Source of the DNA: Actinotignum schaalii
GTDB lineage: Bacteria; Actinomycetota; Actinomycetes; Actinomycetales; Actinomycetaceae
DNA length: 9,953 nt
Reading direction: 5' to 3'
NCBI GenBank assembly: GCA_946222725.1
Contig: CAMIHT010000048.1
Location: 1-9,953, forward strand
Position numbers and translations under genes: made by a program. Below the pieces are notes generated by a model. That model made no database searches. It saw only the letters and a list, made by a program, of their open reading frames with translations, and was not told the origin of the DNA. Of the stretch, positions 1-5,819 are shown piece after piece. How positions within the stretch are numbered: position 1 is the stretch's first letter; every line of letters starts with the position of its first letter.

Positions 1-804
1 GTTGAGGTAGCCACCATGGAAGCCCGCGGCCAGCAGGTGCCCGAGCACACCCGCACCCTGTTGCGGGCGGCAACCGAACGTCACGAAGATAACCCGATGC
101 TGGGCCTGCGCGGGGTGCGCCTGTCCATCCAGATCCCCGGCTTCGTGGATCTGCAGGTGCGAGCGGTGGCCGAGGCGGCGGTGGCCTGCCGCAAGCGCGG
201 CCTGGATCCGCATCCGGAAATCATGATCCCGCTGATCGGTTCGGAGAAGGAATTCCGCCTGGTGGCGGACCGCGCCCGCAAGATCATCGCCGAGGTGGAA
301 CGCGAATCCGGCTACGATCTGGACATCGCGATCGGCAATATGATCGAGCTGCCGCGCGCGGCGATTATCGCGGAGAAGATCGCCGAAGATTCTGAATTCT
401 TCTCCTTCGGCACCAATGACCTGACCCAGACCACGTGGGGCTTCTCGCGGGACGACGTCGAACACGAATTCATTCCGACCTATATGGCGGAAGGGATCTT
501 TGACACCTCGCCCTTCGAGACCATCGACCGCGAAGGTGTGGGTGAGCTGGTGCGCATGGGTACCGAACGCGGCCGGAAGGGCAACCCGAATCTCACCGTG
601 GGTATCTGCGGTGAGCACGGTGGGGATCCCGCTTCGGTGCACTTCTTCGACTCCGTCGGTTTGGATTACGTGTCCTGCTCCCCGTTCCGGGTGCCGGTGG
701 CACGCCTGAAGCCGGGCGCGCGGCCGTCATGGCCAAGGGGCATGAGTCCGGAGCCGGTGCGACGGCGTAGTTGCGTAACCGTTAGCCGGGCACGCAAACG
801 TTAG
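1..804 (+). CDS. ppdK: Pyruvate phosphate dikinase, C-terminal part (5' end outside window)
   Basis: PPDK interconverts pyruvate, ATP and phosphate with PEP, AMP and pyrophosphate in the cytoplasm. Only the PEP/pyruvate-binding TIM-barrel end is present. The frame is open from base 1, so the ATG at 16 is an internal methionine. Numbering from that Met, family landmarks are IMIPLIGSEKEF (about 70-81), GNMIELPRA (107-115), FGTNDLTQTTWGFSRDD (132-148) and VGICGEHGGDP (195-205). Cys198 corresponds to the family's catalytic acid/base cysteine. SCSPFRVPVARL then matches the normal PPDK end. After ARL the protein is out of register: bases 711-770 in another frame read AGRAAVMAKGHESGAGATA then TAG, a normal-looking actinobacterial PPDK tail. 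Restoring one G near 707 (CTG GAA GCC instead of CTGAAGCC) repairs it. As written, the frame runs on to TAG at 802-804 with an odd basic tail. The catalytic domain is complete, so activity may survive. Identity is certain; whether the frameshift is real or a sequencing error is not. Confidence 0.95.
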   Translation, partial: VEVATMEARGQQVPEHTRTLLRAATERHEDNPMLGLRGVRLSIQIPGFVDLQVRAVAEAAVACRKRGLDPHPEIMIPLIGSEKEFRLVADRARKIIAEVERESGYDLDIAIGNMIELPRAAIIAEKIAEDSEFFSFGTNDLTQTTWGFSRDDVEHEFIPTYMAEGIFDTSPFETIDREGVGELVRMGTERGRKGNPNLTVGICGEHGGDPASVHFFDSVGLDYVSCSPFRVPVARLKPGARPSWPRGMSPEPVRRRSCVTVSRARKR

Positions 805-826
805 CTAAGCACGGCTAGCACTGCAC

Positions 827-880
827 AGCGGCCGGGCGGGAACCGAGCTCTTCGCGGAGCTGGTTTCTGCCCGGCCGCTT
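827..880 (+). terminator. Hairpin terminator after ppdK
   Basis: An 11-bp perfect outer stem (AGCGGCCGGGC at 827-837 with its complement at 869-879) continues inward through AACC/GGTT and AGCTC/GAGCT to a six-base loop TTCGCG (851-856). There is no proper T-run, only TTAG, as is common for actinobacterial hairpins. It starts 23 bases after the current ppdK stop and 57 after the inferred ancestral stop. It is the only strong hairpin before the next gene. Confidence 0.75.
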
Positions 881-1005
881 AGCATCTGATGGCTTAGCGG
901 TACCGGGCCACCGGGGGCCGTTCGGGCACGGCAACGCAAGCACCCGGAGACGCGGGCGCCGTCGTGCAATAAAGCGCGGTGCAGTCAATTCTCAGGTACC
1001 TCGCC

Positions 1006-1025
1006 TAGGATAGGCTTGGATAGGC
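1006..1025 (+). promoter_or_regulatory. Possible promoter/operator with repeated GGATAGGC
   Basis: GGATAGGC occurs twice (1008-1015 and 1018-1025), 10 bp apart, about 40 bases before the GTG start at 1063. TAGGAT at 1006-1011 could serve as a -10 box, but no convincing -35 box lies 17 bases upstream. The rest of 881-1062 holds no gene that I can see. Confidence 0.25.
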
Positions 1026-1062
1026 AGGTTGGTGCGGTAAGCAGTATCGGAGATGGTATCTC

Positions 1063-2088
1063 GTGGGCGTTTTCTCATTACGTGGCGGGCAATTTCATCG
1101 CGCGGCGCCTCCCGCTGATCTTCCGGAAGAAACCCGCGCCTCCGTTGCCGAAGCGCTGCGTGCCCAGATTGCGGAGTTCCTCGATTTCCCGGCCTTCCAA
1201 GTAGCGTGGACGCGCCCGGAAGGGGAGCGTGGCACCGCTTCTTTGGTCGCCTTGGATGCCACCGGGAACATTATTAGCGTCGATATTATTGATGTTCTCG
1301 ACGGCGCAGCGCTCCTCGCGGCCCTCGCCCGTTCCGCCCAACATGCCACCTTGGACCGGCGCGAAATTACCCGGCTTTTCCCGGGCGGGCCTCATGATTT
1401 TTCTTCCGCCTGGCGGGAGTTCACCGCCGTCAATCCACCCATCCCGGAACCGGCCCCGCGCTTGAGCATCTTCGCTTGTGCTATCGATCCGGATATTACT
1501 GATGCCGTGCGGGCCCTGGCCGGAGCCGGGGTGCAAGTCTGGCAGGTAACCATCCTGGAGCGGGCCAGTGGGATTTTGCTCTCTGTGGATGAAGTCCGCC
1601 TCCAGCGCGCCACCGCGCTCGGGCCAGCCGCCGGGGTGCCGGTTTTGGATGTGACGGCTGCAGCGGGTGATCGTCCCGAGATGGAAGCTCAGCCGGAGTC
1701 GGTAGCGGAAGCGAGTGAAGCTGTCGAGACGGAATCCGCCGCAGAAGCCGAGTCACCAGCAGAAACACCCGAAGCGCCGGCAGCTGCTGCCGAGCGCCCG
1801 CGGCGGCGGGGGAGCCGGGCCGCCCAGCCGGGTACCGAAAGCTCCGCACGCAGCCGCAATATTTGGCAGGAAATCCGCGGCCGCCGCGCCGCGCATACCT
1901 CCGCTGCGGCCGCTACATCCGCGCCGAACCCTGCGCACCGCGCCTCCCATAGCTCAGCGGCCAGCTCCGCCCGCACAGCAGAACAAGGCCCCGCGCATCG
2001 CTTCGCTAATCCCACCCCTCCTGCGGGCACTCATCAGAGTGACTATCAGGCCGCTCCGCGGCGTCGGGCTCGGCGCGCGGCGGAATAA
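1063..2088 (+). CDS. Unrecognised protein: degenerate nuclease-like N-terminal half, low-complexity tail
   Basis: 341 residues from GTG at 1063, with GGAG at 1049-1052 ten bases upstream. I do not recognise a named family. Residues about 20-182 look folded, with alternating strands and helices. The stretch SLVALDATGNIISVDIID (60-77) followed by an Ala/Leu helix (79-91) resembles the D...ExK strand pair and helix of DUF91/NucS-like restriction-endonuclease folds. Here the second acid is Asp74 and the Lys position is Ile76, so such a site would be inactive. A second strand set, LSIFACAID (134-142) through VQVWQVTILER (157-167), follows. From about 200 the chain is low-complexity: first acidic (A/E/S/P, 205-240), then basic (RRRGSR near 247 and RRRARR near the end). 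It has no signal peptide or membrane helix, so it is probably cytoplasmic and possibly nucleic-acid associated. Its 3' end overlaps the convergent minus-strand gene by 83 bases. Coding status is likely; function is unknown. Confidence 0.75.
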   Translation: MGVFSLRGGQFHRAAPPADLPEETRASVAEALRAQIAEFLDFPAFQVAWTRPEGERGTASLVALDATGNIISVDIIDVLDGAALLAALARSAQHATLDRREITRLFPGGPHDFSSAWREFTAVNPPIPEPAPRLSIFACAIDPDITDAVRALAGAGVQVWQVTILERASGILLSVDEVRLQRATALGPAAGVPVLDVTAAAGDRPEMEAQPESVAEASEAVETESAAEAESPAETPEAPAAAAERPRRRGSRAAQPGTESSARSRNIWQEIRGRRAAHTSAAAATSAPNPAHRASHSSAASSARTAEQGPAHRFANPTPPAGTHQSDYQAAPRRRARRAAE

Positions 2089-2710
2089 AGTTCACGCGGT
2101 GCGGCCGGAATTCGAATCCACCCCGCTTTACCGTGATAATCGGACTGGTATCCTCCGGCAAACCGAGCCGCTTGCGGCGCTCCGCTTCCTTGCGGCGAGC
2201 TTGCTCCCGCCGCTCGATACGCGCTTCTATCGCTATTTCCTCAAGCGCTTTCTTGGCTGCCCGAGTGGCTTCTCTCTCCTCCGCTGTGGTCAAGCCTGTT
2301 TTCCATTCCCGTATCCCAATCACTTCGATGATCGCGACTGTGGTTGCCGCGCCACCGCAGATGAGTGCCTGCCGGGAGTTCAGTGTCAGCACTAGCGTGA
2401 CAAGAAAATAGACCCCTGCGAAGAATGCAATCCGGCTCAGCGGAGGAAGCCATCCCCCAGGGCTCGGATGGTGCCAGCGGCGTTGATGCCAACGGTCGAT
2501 GTGCGTTGAAAGGAACTCAACAGCCACGGTGCTCAGCGCAACAATAAGCAGCAGAGCGAAAAAATTCACCTGATGAGGAAGGAACAACCTGCTCAGCGCC
2601 AGCGCAATCACAATACCTATCGCGGTAATAGTGCCGACGATGAGGTGTCCGCTCCATGACTGACGGAAAGGCACCGGCGTCCAATCCGGATCTGGCGATA
2701 CACGAACCAC
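2006..2710 (-). CDS. Unrecognised four-helix membrane protein with charged coiled-coil tail
   Basis: I chose the GTG at 2710 because GAAGGG (2722-2717) lies six bases before it. A TTG at 2764 would add 18 residues (252 in all) but has no visible ribosome site. Numbering from that TTG, four hydrophobic segments appear: about 41-62, 66-87, 109-129 and 133-151. They form two hairpins joined by a Trp/His/Arg-rich loop (HIDRWHQRRWHHP, 88-100). From 159 to 200 comes a highly charged, probably helical stretch (EEREATRAAKKALEEI and then REQARRKEAERRKR), followed by a hydrophilic C-terminus. Both ends are probably cytoplasmic. The layout resembles many uncharacterised actinobacterial membrane proteins; I can assign no function. 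It converges on the plus-strand gene ending at 2088, sharing 2006-2088, so no terminator space separates them. An upstream TTGACA (2764-2759) overlaps the alternative TTG start. Confidence 0.7.
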   Translation of the reverse strand: MVRVSPDPDWTPVPFRQSWSGHLIVGTITAIGIVIALALSRLFLPHQVNFFALLLIVALSTVAVEFLSTHIDRWHQRRWHHPSPGGWLPPLSRIAFFAGVYFLVTLVLTLNSRQALICGGAATTVAIIEVIGIREWKTGLTTAEEREATRAAKKALEEIAIEARIERREQARRKEAERRKRLGLPEDTSPIITVKRGGFEFRPHRVNFIPPRAEPDAAERPDSHSDECPQEGWD

Positions 2711-2809
2711 GGCTATCCCTTCACTCGACGCATGTGCAAAGTGTACGTGGCCGGTCGGTGTCAAGTAGTTGCGAAAAAGCAGCGATGGTAACAGATGTGA
2801 ATGTGATGG

Positions 2810-3010
2810 TCATGGCTTCATGTTGGTCACCACCAAGACAGTTGGTCGGTCACTAACATTGCCAGGCGCGTTCGTAAGAATAAACGGCACCCCAAGCACG
2901 GGCTTAGCAACGCCGATCCGAGCCCCGTATCTCCCACGATTTACCGTGCCGCCCCACCACTCCGCGGCGTCGGCGCCCCGCCGTGCCAGCGAGGAGGGTA
3001 GGTTTTTCGG
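2810..3010 (-). pseudogene. Possible 3' remnant of an unidentified gene
   Basis: Reading leftward from about 3010, the frame IPKNLPSSLARRGADAAEWW continues to PTVLVVTNMKP and a TGA at 2812-2810, about 67 codons. The composition is protein-like (a glycine/tyrosine stretch NRGRYGARIGVAKP, then alternating strands) and most third positions are G or C. No start codon or ribosome site lies at its upstream end, and the residues encoded further upstream in this frame look like noise. It may therefore be the truncated end of a lost gene. I do not recognise the family. It may equally be a chance open frame. Confidence 0.25.
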
Positions 3011-3232
3011 GATGTACTGCGGATGTTGTACATACGAAGTACAGCTCTGAAAACAGATACCCTCTCCCCAGGGGCTGGTGTGACTATTGAAGTACGTGAG
3101 GCCGGTGTGATTCGCGCAGGCCGGTCGCCGCGTCCACCGAACCGCCTGGCGCGGGCACGGCATCCGTGGCACCCTGGAATGGAAAGCACCCGCGGCCTGG
3201 ACCTGCGGCGGCGGGCCCGGGAAAGCAAACGC

Positions 3233-3270
3233 AAAGCAAGCAGGAAACAAGCGGAAAGCAAGCAGGAAAC
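3233..3270 (+). repeat. 16-bp direct repeat in purine-rich leader
   Basis: AAAGCAAGCAGGAAAC occurs exactly at 3233-3248 and 3255-3270, six bases apart. It sits in a nearly pyrimidine-free leader ending in AAGGA (3274-3278), the ribosome site of the gene at 3285. Each copy contains an AGGAAAC that resembles the true ribosome site. Confidence 0.75.
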
Positions 3271-3284
3271 GAAAAGGAAACCCC

Positions 3285-4136
3285 ATGCGAAACATTACTT
3301 TGGCCAATGGAGATACTGTGCCGGCCCTCGGGCTGGGCACCTGGTTCCTCGGCGATAACCCTGCCGGCCGGCAGGAAGAAATCGCGGCGCTGCGCTGCGG
3401 AATTGAAGGCGGAGCGCGGCTCATCGACACCGCGGAAATGTACGGCAGCGGGCGCTCCGAAGAACTCGTGGGCGAAGCAATCACGCCCTTCTCGCGCGAA
3501 TCGCTCTACCTCATCACCAAAGTGCTACCCTCCAACGCCTCGCGCCACCGCATGGAGGCTGCGCTGGATGCCAGCCTGGCGCGCCTCGGAACCGACTACG
3601 TGGATATGTACCTCTACCACTGGCGCGGCGGCACCCCGCTGGCGGAGACCGTGGCGGAGCTCGAACGCCTGCGCGGCAGCGGGAAAATCCGCAGCTGGGG
3701 CGTCTCCAATTTCGATGTCGAAGATATGCAAGACTTGGCCGCGTTGCCCGGCGGCGCACATTGCCAGGCCAACGAAGTGCTCTACCACCTCGGCTCGCGC
3801 GGGATTGAGGTGGAATTGCGCGGCCTCATGGAACTGCGCGGCGCGGCGCTCATCGCCTACTGCCCACTCGCCCAGGCAGGAACCCTGCGCAATGGCTTGG
3901 TCACCAATCCTGCCGTCACCGAGGTCGCCCGCGAACTAGGTACAAGCCCCTTCCAGGTGCTGCTCGCCTGGGTGCTGGCGCAGGGTGAGGTCATCGCGAT
4001 TCCGCGCACCGGCAAGCGCACGCATATGCGGGAAAACTTGGAGGCCGCGCGGATCGAGTTGAGCGCCGAGCAGCTGGCGCGCCTGGACAGCGCCTTCCCG
4101 GCTCCGCGCCGCCGAGTTCCGCTCGATGTGGAATAG
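3285..4136 (+). CDS. Aldo/keto reductase, YeaE-like
   Basis: 283 residues from ATG, with AAGGA six bases upstream. It is an NADPH-type aldo/keto reductase of the cytoplasm that reduces small aldehydes and keto-aldehydes. It aligns end to end by eye with E. coli YeaE (284 residues, reported methylglyoxal reductase activity). Shared stretches include LGTW, EIAALRCGIEGGARLIDTAEMYG, the K-I-R-WGVSNFD region, PGGAHCQANEVLYHLGSRGIE, PLAQAGTLRNGL and QVLLAWV. The catalytic tetrad is Asp48, Tyr53, Lys79 and His112. The cofactor-phosphate region AIPRTGKRTHMREN (about 243-256) has Arg where most members have Lys. It appears to be a single-gene transcript, since a strong hairpin follows directly. An alternative is a 2,5-diketogluconate-type reductase; the substrate cannot be fixed from sequence. 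Confidence 0.93.
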   Translation: MRNITLANGDTVPALGLGTWFLGDNPAGRQEEIAALRCGIEGGARLIDTAEMYGSGRSEELVGEAITPFSRESLYLITKVLPSNASRHRMEAALDASLARLGTDYVDMYLYHWRGGTPLAETVAELERLRGSGKIRSWGVSNFDVEDMQDLAALPGGAHCQANEVLYHLGSRGIEVELRGLMELRGAALIAYCPLAQAGTLRNGLVTNPAVTEVARELGTSPFQVLLAWVLAQGEVIAIPRTGKRTHMRENLEAARIELSAEQLARLDSAFPAPRRRVPLDVE

Positions 4137-4149
4137 CTTCGCACCAGAT

Positions 4150-4205
4150 AGTACGACGGCGCCGCGGCGCGCCCGCGCGCCGCGGGGACGCGGCGTCGTC
4201 GTACT
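4150..4205 (+). terminator. Large GC-rich hairpin after the aldo/keto reductase
   Basis: AGTACGACG (4150-4158) pairs with CGTCGTACT (4197-4205). The stem continues inward, with one mismatch, through CGCCGCG/CGCGGCG, and a second GC-rich stem (CCGCGGCGCG against CGCGCCGCGG) lies inside. It starts 14 bases after the stop. TTAAA follows rather than a T-run. It should isolate this gene from fucO. Confidence 0.75.
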
Positions 4206-4273
4206 TAAACGCCACGCACCGTAATTCCCAGCTATACCGCGCCGTAACCGATCTGACGGGAAAATATCGCCAC

Positions 4274-4301
4274 GGCCCCGGCGATCAATCCGTGCCGGGC
4301 C
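4274..4301. other. Hairpin GGCCCCGGC/GCCGGGCC between akr and fucO
   Basis: GGCCCCGGC at 4274-4282 pairs with GCCGGGCC at 4294-4301, with one bulged C and an 11-base loop. It lies upstream of the fucO control region. It could be a second terminator or an upstream regulatory structure. I see no gene in 4206-4394. Confidence 0.35.
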
Positions 4302-4328
4302 TTACGTCATAGGGCGGGGGTCAAAAAA

Positions 4329-4345
4329 ATGGAACAATGTTCCAT
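4329..4345. promoter_or_regulatory. 17-bp perfect palindrome, probable repressor operator of fucO
   Basis: ATGGAACA-A-TGTTCCAT has eight-base arms around a central A and lies 50 bases before the fucO start. The spacing and the GGAAC/GTTCC half-sites resemble sites of IclR-family regulators such as KdgR (GAAAC/GTTTC type), but the regulator is not in this window. A TTACGT (4302-4307) with AAAAAT (4325-4330) 17 bases later is a weak promoter candidate. If it is used, the palindrome would cover the -10 edge and the start point. Confidence 0.6.
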
Positions 4346-4394
4346 GTCAGGAAAGTGGCGCAGTTGCTACGAATATTCGACATAAGGAGTTGTC

Positions 4395-5546
4395 ATGGTT
4401 AATCGCATGATCCTCAACCAAACCTCGTACTTCGGGCGCGGTGCGCTCGACCAGCTGGTCCCCGAGCTGCATCGTCGCGGCTTCAAGAAAGTCCTCATCA
4501 TCACCGACAAGGGTGTGCGCCAGGCCGGGACCGTGGACCTAGTCACGAAGCGTTTGGATGAGGCCGATTTTGCTTACGAGATTTTCGACGACGTCGTTCC
4601 GAACCCGCCCGTCGAAAACGTGAAGGCCGGCGTGCAGGCGCTTAAGGATTCCGGTGCGGATGTGCTCATCGGCTTGGGTGGCGGTTCCCCGCAGGACACC
4701 GCGAAGGCCATCGGCATTATCGGTGCGAACCCCGAATTTTCCGACGTTCTCTCCCTCGAGGGCGTAGCGGACACCAAGAACCCCTCCGTGCCGATTATTG
4801 GTATTCCCACCACCGCTGGTACCGCTTCGGAAACCACCATTAACTACGTGATTACCGATACGGAGAAGCATCGCAAGTTTGTGTGCGTGGACGAACATGA
4901 TATTCCCGTCCTCGCGATCGTGGATCCGGACCTCATGGACGGCATGCCCCGCTCCCTCAAGGTTGCGACCGGACTCGATGCCCTGACCCACGCCATCGAA
5001 GGCTACATCACGCCGGGCGCCTGGGAGCTTTCGGACGCGGTCCACCTCAAGGCTATCCAGATGATCGCGAAGAACCTGCGCAAGGCTGCCGATGGTGATA
5101 CCGACGCCGTTGAGCAAATGGGTTACGCCTCCTACATCGCGGGCATGGGCTACTCCAATGTGGGCCTGGGTCTCGTGCACGGCATGGCGCACCCGCTCGG
5201 TGGGCGTTACGATGCGCCGCACGGTGTGGCCAACGGTATCCTGCTGCCGACCGTTATGAAGTTCAATGCGGAGTACACCGGTGAAAAGTACCGTGATATT
5301 GCGCATGCCTTCGGCATGAAGGATTCGTACGACGTCGCGCTAGAAGAAGCGCGTACCTACGCTGTGGATGCGGTCAAGCAGCTGGTTGAGGACCTGGGTA
5401 ATCCCACCACGATCTCCGCGGTGGGCGTGGACGAATCCGGTCTCGACGCCCTGGCCGAGGATGCTTTCAACGACGTGTGCACCCCGGGCAATCCCCGTAA
5501 GGCCACCAAGGAAGAAATCCGCGCGCTCTACGCCTCGCTGCTCTAG
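4395..5546 (+). CDS. fucO: Lactaldehyde reductase / 1,2-propanediol dehydrogenase, iron-dependent
   Basis: 383 residues, essentially the length of E. coli FucO, from ATG with AAGGAG (4384-4389) five bases upstream. It is a group III iron-dependent alcohol dehydrogenase that reduces L- or D-lactaldehyde to 1,2-propanediol with NADH in the cytoplasm. By-eye alignment with FucO is strong throughout: NRMILN, the GGGSPQD nucleotide motif (95-101), AIGII, PTTAGTASETTINYVITD (138-155), RKFVCVD, ATGLDALTHAIEGYIT (191-206), SNVGLGLVHGMAHPLGG (254-270), PHGVANGILLP and CTPGNPRKAT. The iron ligands are Asp195, His199, His262 and His276. No fucose or rhamnose catabolic gene lies nearby, so a role in general aldehyde reduction is as likely as deoxysugar fermentation. 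It has its own upstream palindrome and its own downstream hairpin. A 1,3-propanediol dehydrogenase is a less likely alternative, given the close FucO match. Confidence 0.93.
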   Translation: MVNRMILNQTSYFGRGALDQLVPELHRRGFKKVLIITDKGVRQAGTVDLVTKRLDEADFAYEIFDDVVPNPPVENVKAGVQALKDSGADVLIGLGGGSPQDTAKAIGIIGANPEFSDVLSLEGVADTKNPSVPIIGIPTTAGTASETTINYVITDTEKHRKFVCVDEHDIPVLAIVDPDLMDGMPRSLKVATGLDALTHAIEGYITPGAWELSDAVHLKAIQMIAKNLRKAADGDTDAVEQMGYASYIAGMGYSNVGLGLVHGMAHPLGGRYDAPHGVANGILLPTVMKFNAEYTGEKYRDIAHAFGMKDSYDVALEEARTYAVDAVKQLVEDLGNPTTISAVGVDESGLDALAEDAFNDVCTPGNPRKATKEEIRALYASLL

Positions 5547-5601
5547 GGACTCTAAGGGGCGGCGCTCGTTTTGCCGAGTGGACGCTCGCTTTCAGGGCTA
5601 A

Positions 5602-5636
5602 CATGCTGAACCTCGGGCTTATTACCGGGGATTGAG
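5602..5636 (+). other. Imperfect hairpin downstream of fucO
   Basis: TGCTGAACCTCGG can pair imperfectly with CCGGGGATTGAGCA across a short loop. Several mismatches make it much weaker than the hairpin at 5651. It may be part of a complex 3' end of the fucO transcript. Confidence 0.25.
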
Positions 5637-5650
5637 CATAAGTGCATTAC

Positions 5651-5688
5651 GTTGGCGGCAGGCACCTTTCCAGGTACCGGCCGCCAAC
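5651..5688 (+). terminator. Hairpin terminator of fucO
   Basis: GTTGGCGGC (5651-5659) pairs perfectly with GCCGCCAAC (5680-5688). An inner ACCT/AGGT stem closes on TTCC (5668-5671). The sequence that follows is TATATGTCTGTCTG, U-enriched but without a run. Confidence 0.65.
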
Positions 5689-5763
5689 TATATGTCTGTC
5701 TGTGCCTGTAGCTGACTGGTATTGCGTGGCTGTATGTGGATGGCGTGCTTGGATGTATAAGAG

Positions 5764-5810
5764 TGGCGCCGCGCTTACCCTACGTGGGAAAACGCGGCGC
5801 CATCTTATTT
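5764..5810. terminator. Bidirectional terminator between fucO and the nucleoside hydrolase operon
   Basis: TGGCGCCGCG (5764-5773) and CGCGGCGCCA (5793-5802) form a perfect 10-bp stem. On the plus strand TCTTATTT follows; on the minus strand CTCTTATA follows. The stem lies 17 bases beyond the minus-strand stop at 5820, so it most likely ends the nucleoside operon while also catching read-through from fucO. The interval 5689-5763 shows nothing else. Confidence 0.75.
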
Positions 5811-5819
5811 ACAGCTGAT

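Larger units (their letters stand above)
2765..3284. other. Gene-poor 520-bp stretch
   Basis: No intact gene is visible here. The left part holds the possible minus-strand remnant. The centre holds TGTAC words at 3013-3017 and 3027-3031 and GTACA at 3039-3043, giving the inverted pair TGTAC-7-GTACA. The right part, 3060-3225, is GC-rich with no clear motif. The final 60 bases are a purine-rich leader with a 16-bp direct repeat. I could not find a convincing promoter for the downstream aldo/keto reductase. Confidence 0.5.

Noticed and set aside
2736..2764. TTGACA at 2764-2759 as a strong promoter of the membrane protein
   Set aside because: No acceptable -10 box lies 16-18 bases downstream; only CTTTGC is present. 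The hexamer may instead be an alternative TTG start.
2840..3010. Class A beta-lactamase-like C-terminus in the minus-strand remnant
   Set aside because: WWGGTVNRGRYGAR loosely recalls the KTG segment, but Lys is missing and no other motif is present.
3225..3284. CRISPR-like array in the purine-rich leader
   Set aside because: Only two copies of a 16-bp unit with a six-base spacing, with no palindromic ends and no cas genes.
2810..3484. 224-codon minus-strand frame taken as a whole gene
   Set aside because: Its first part is antisense to the aldo/keto reductase start and leader and has no protein-like character. Only the last 67 or so codons merit a note.
3166..3939. 257-codon plus-strand frame overlapping the aldo/keto reductase
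   Set aside because: Its translation is Ala/Arg/Pro/Ser noise, and the other frame encodes the complete YeaE-like enzyme.
4539..5306. 255-codon open frame on the minus strand
   Set aside because: It lies entirely antisense to fucO, whose family match is strong along its whole length. The frame is a by-product of GC-rich codon use.
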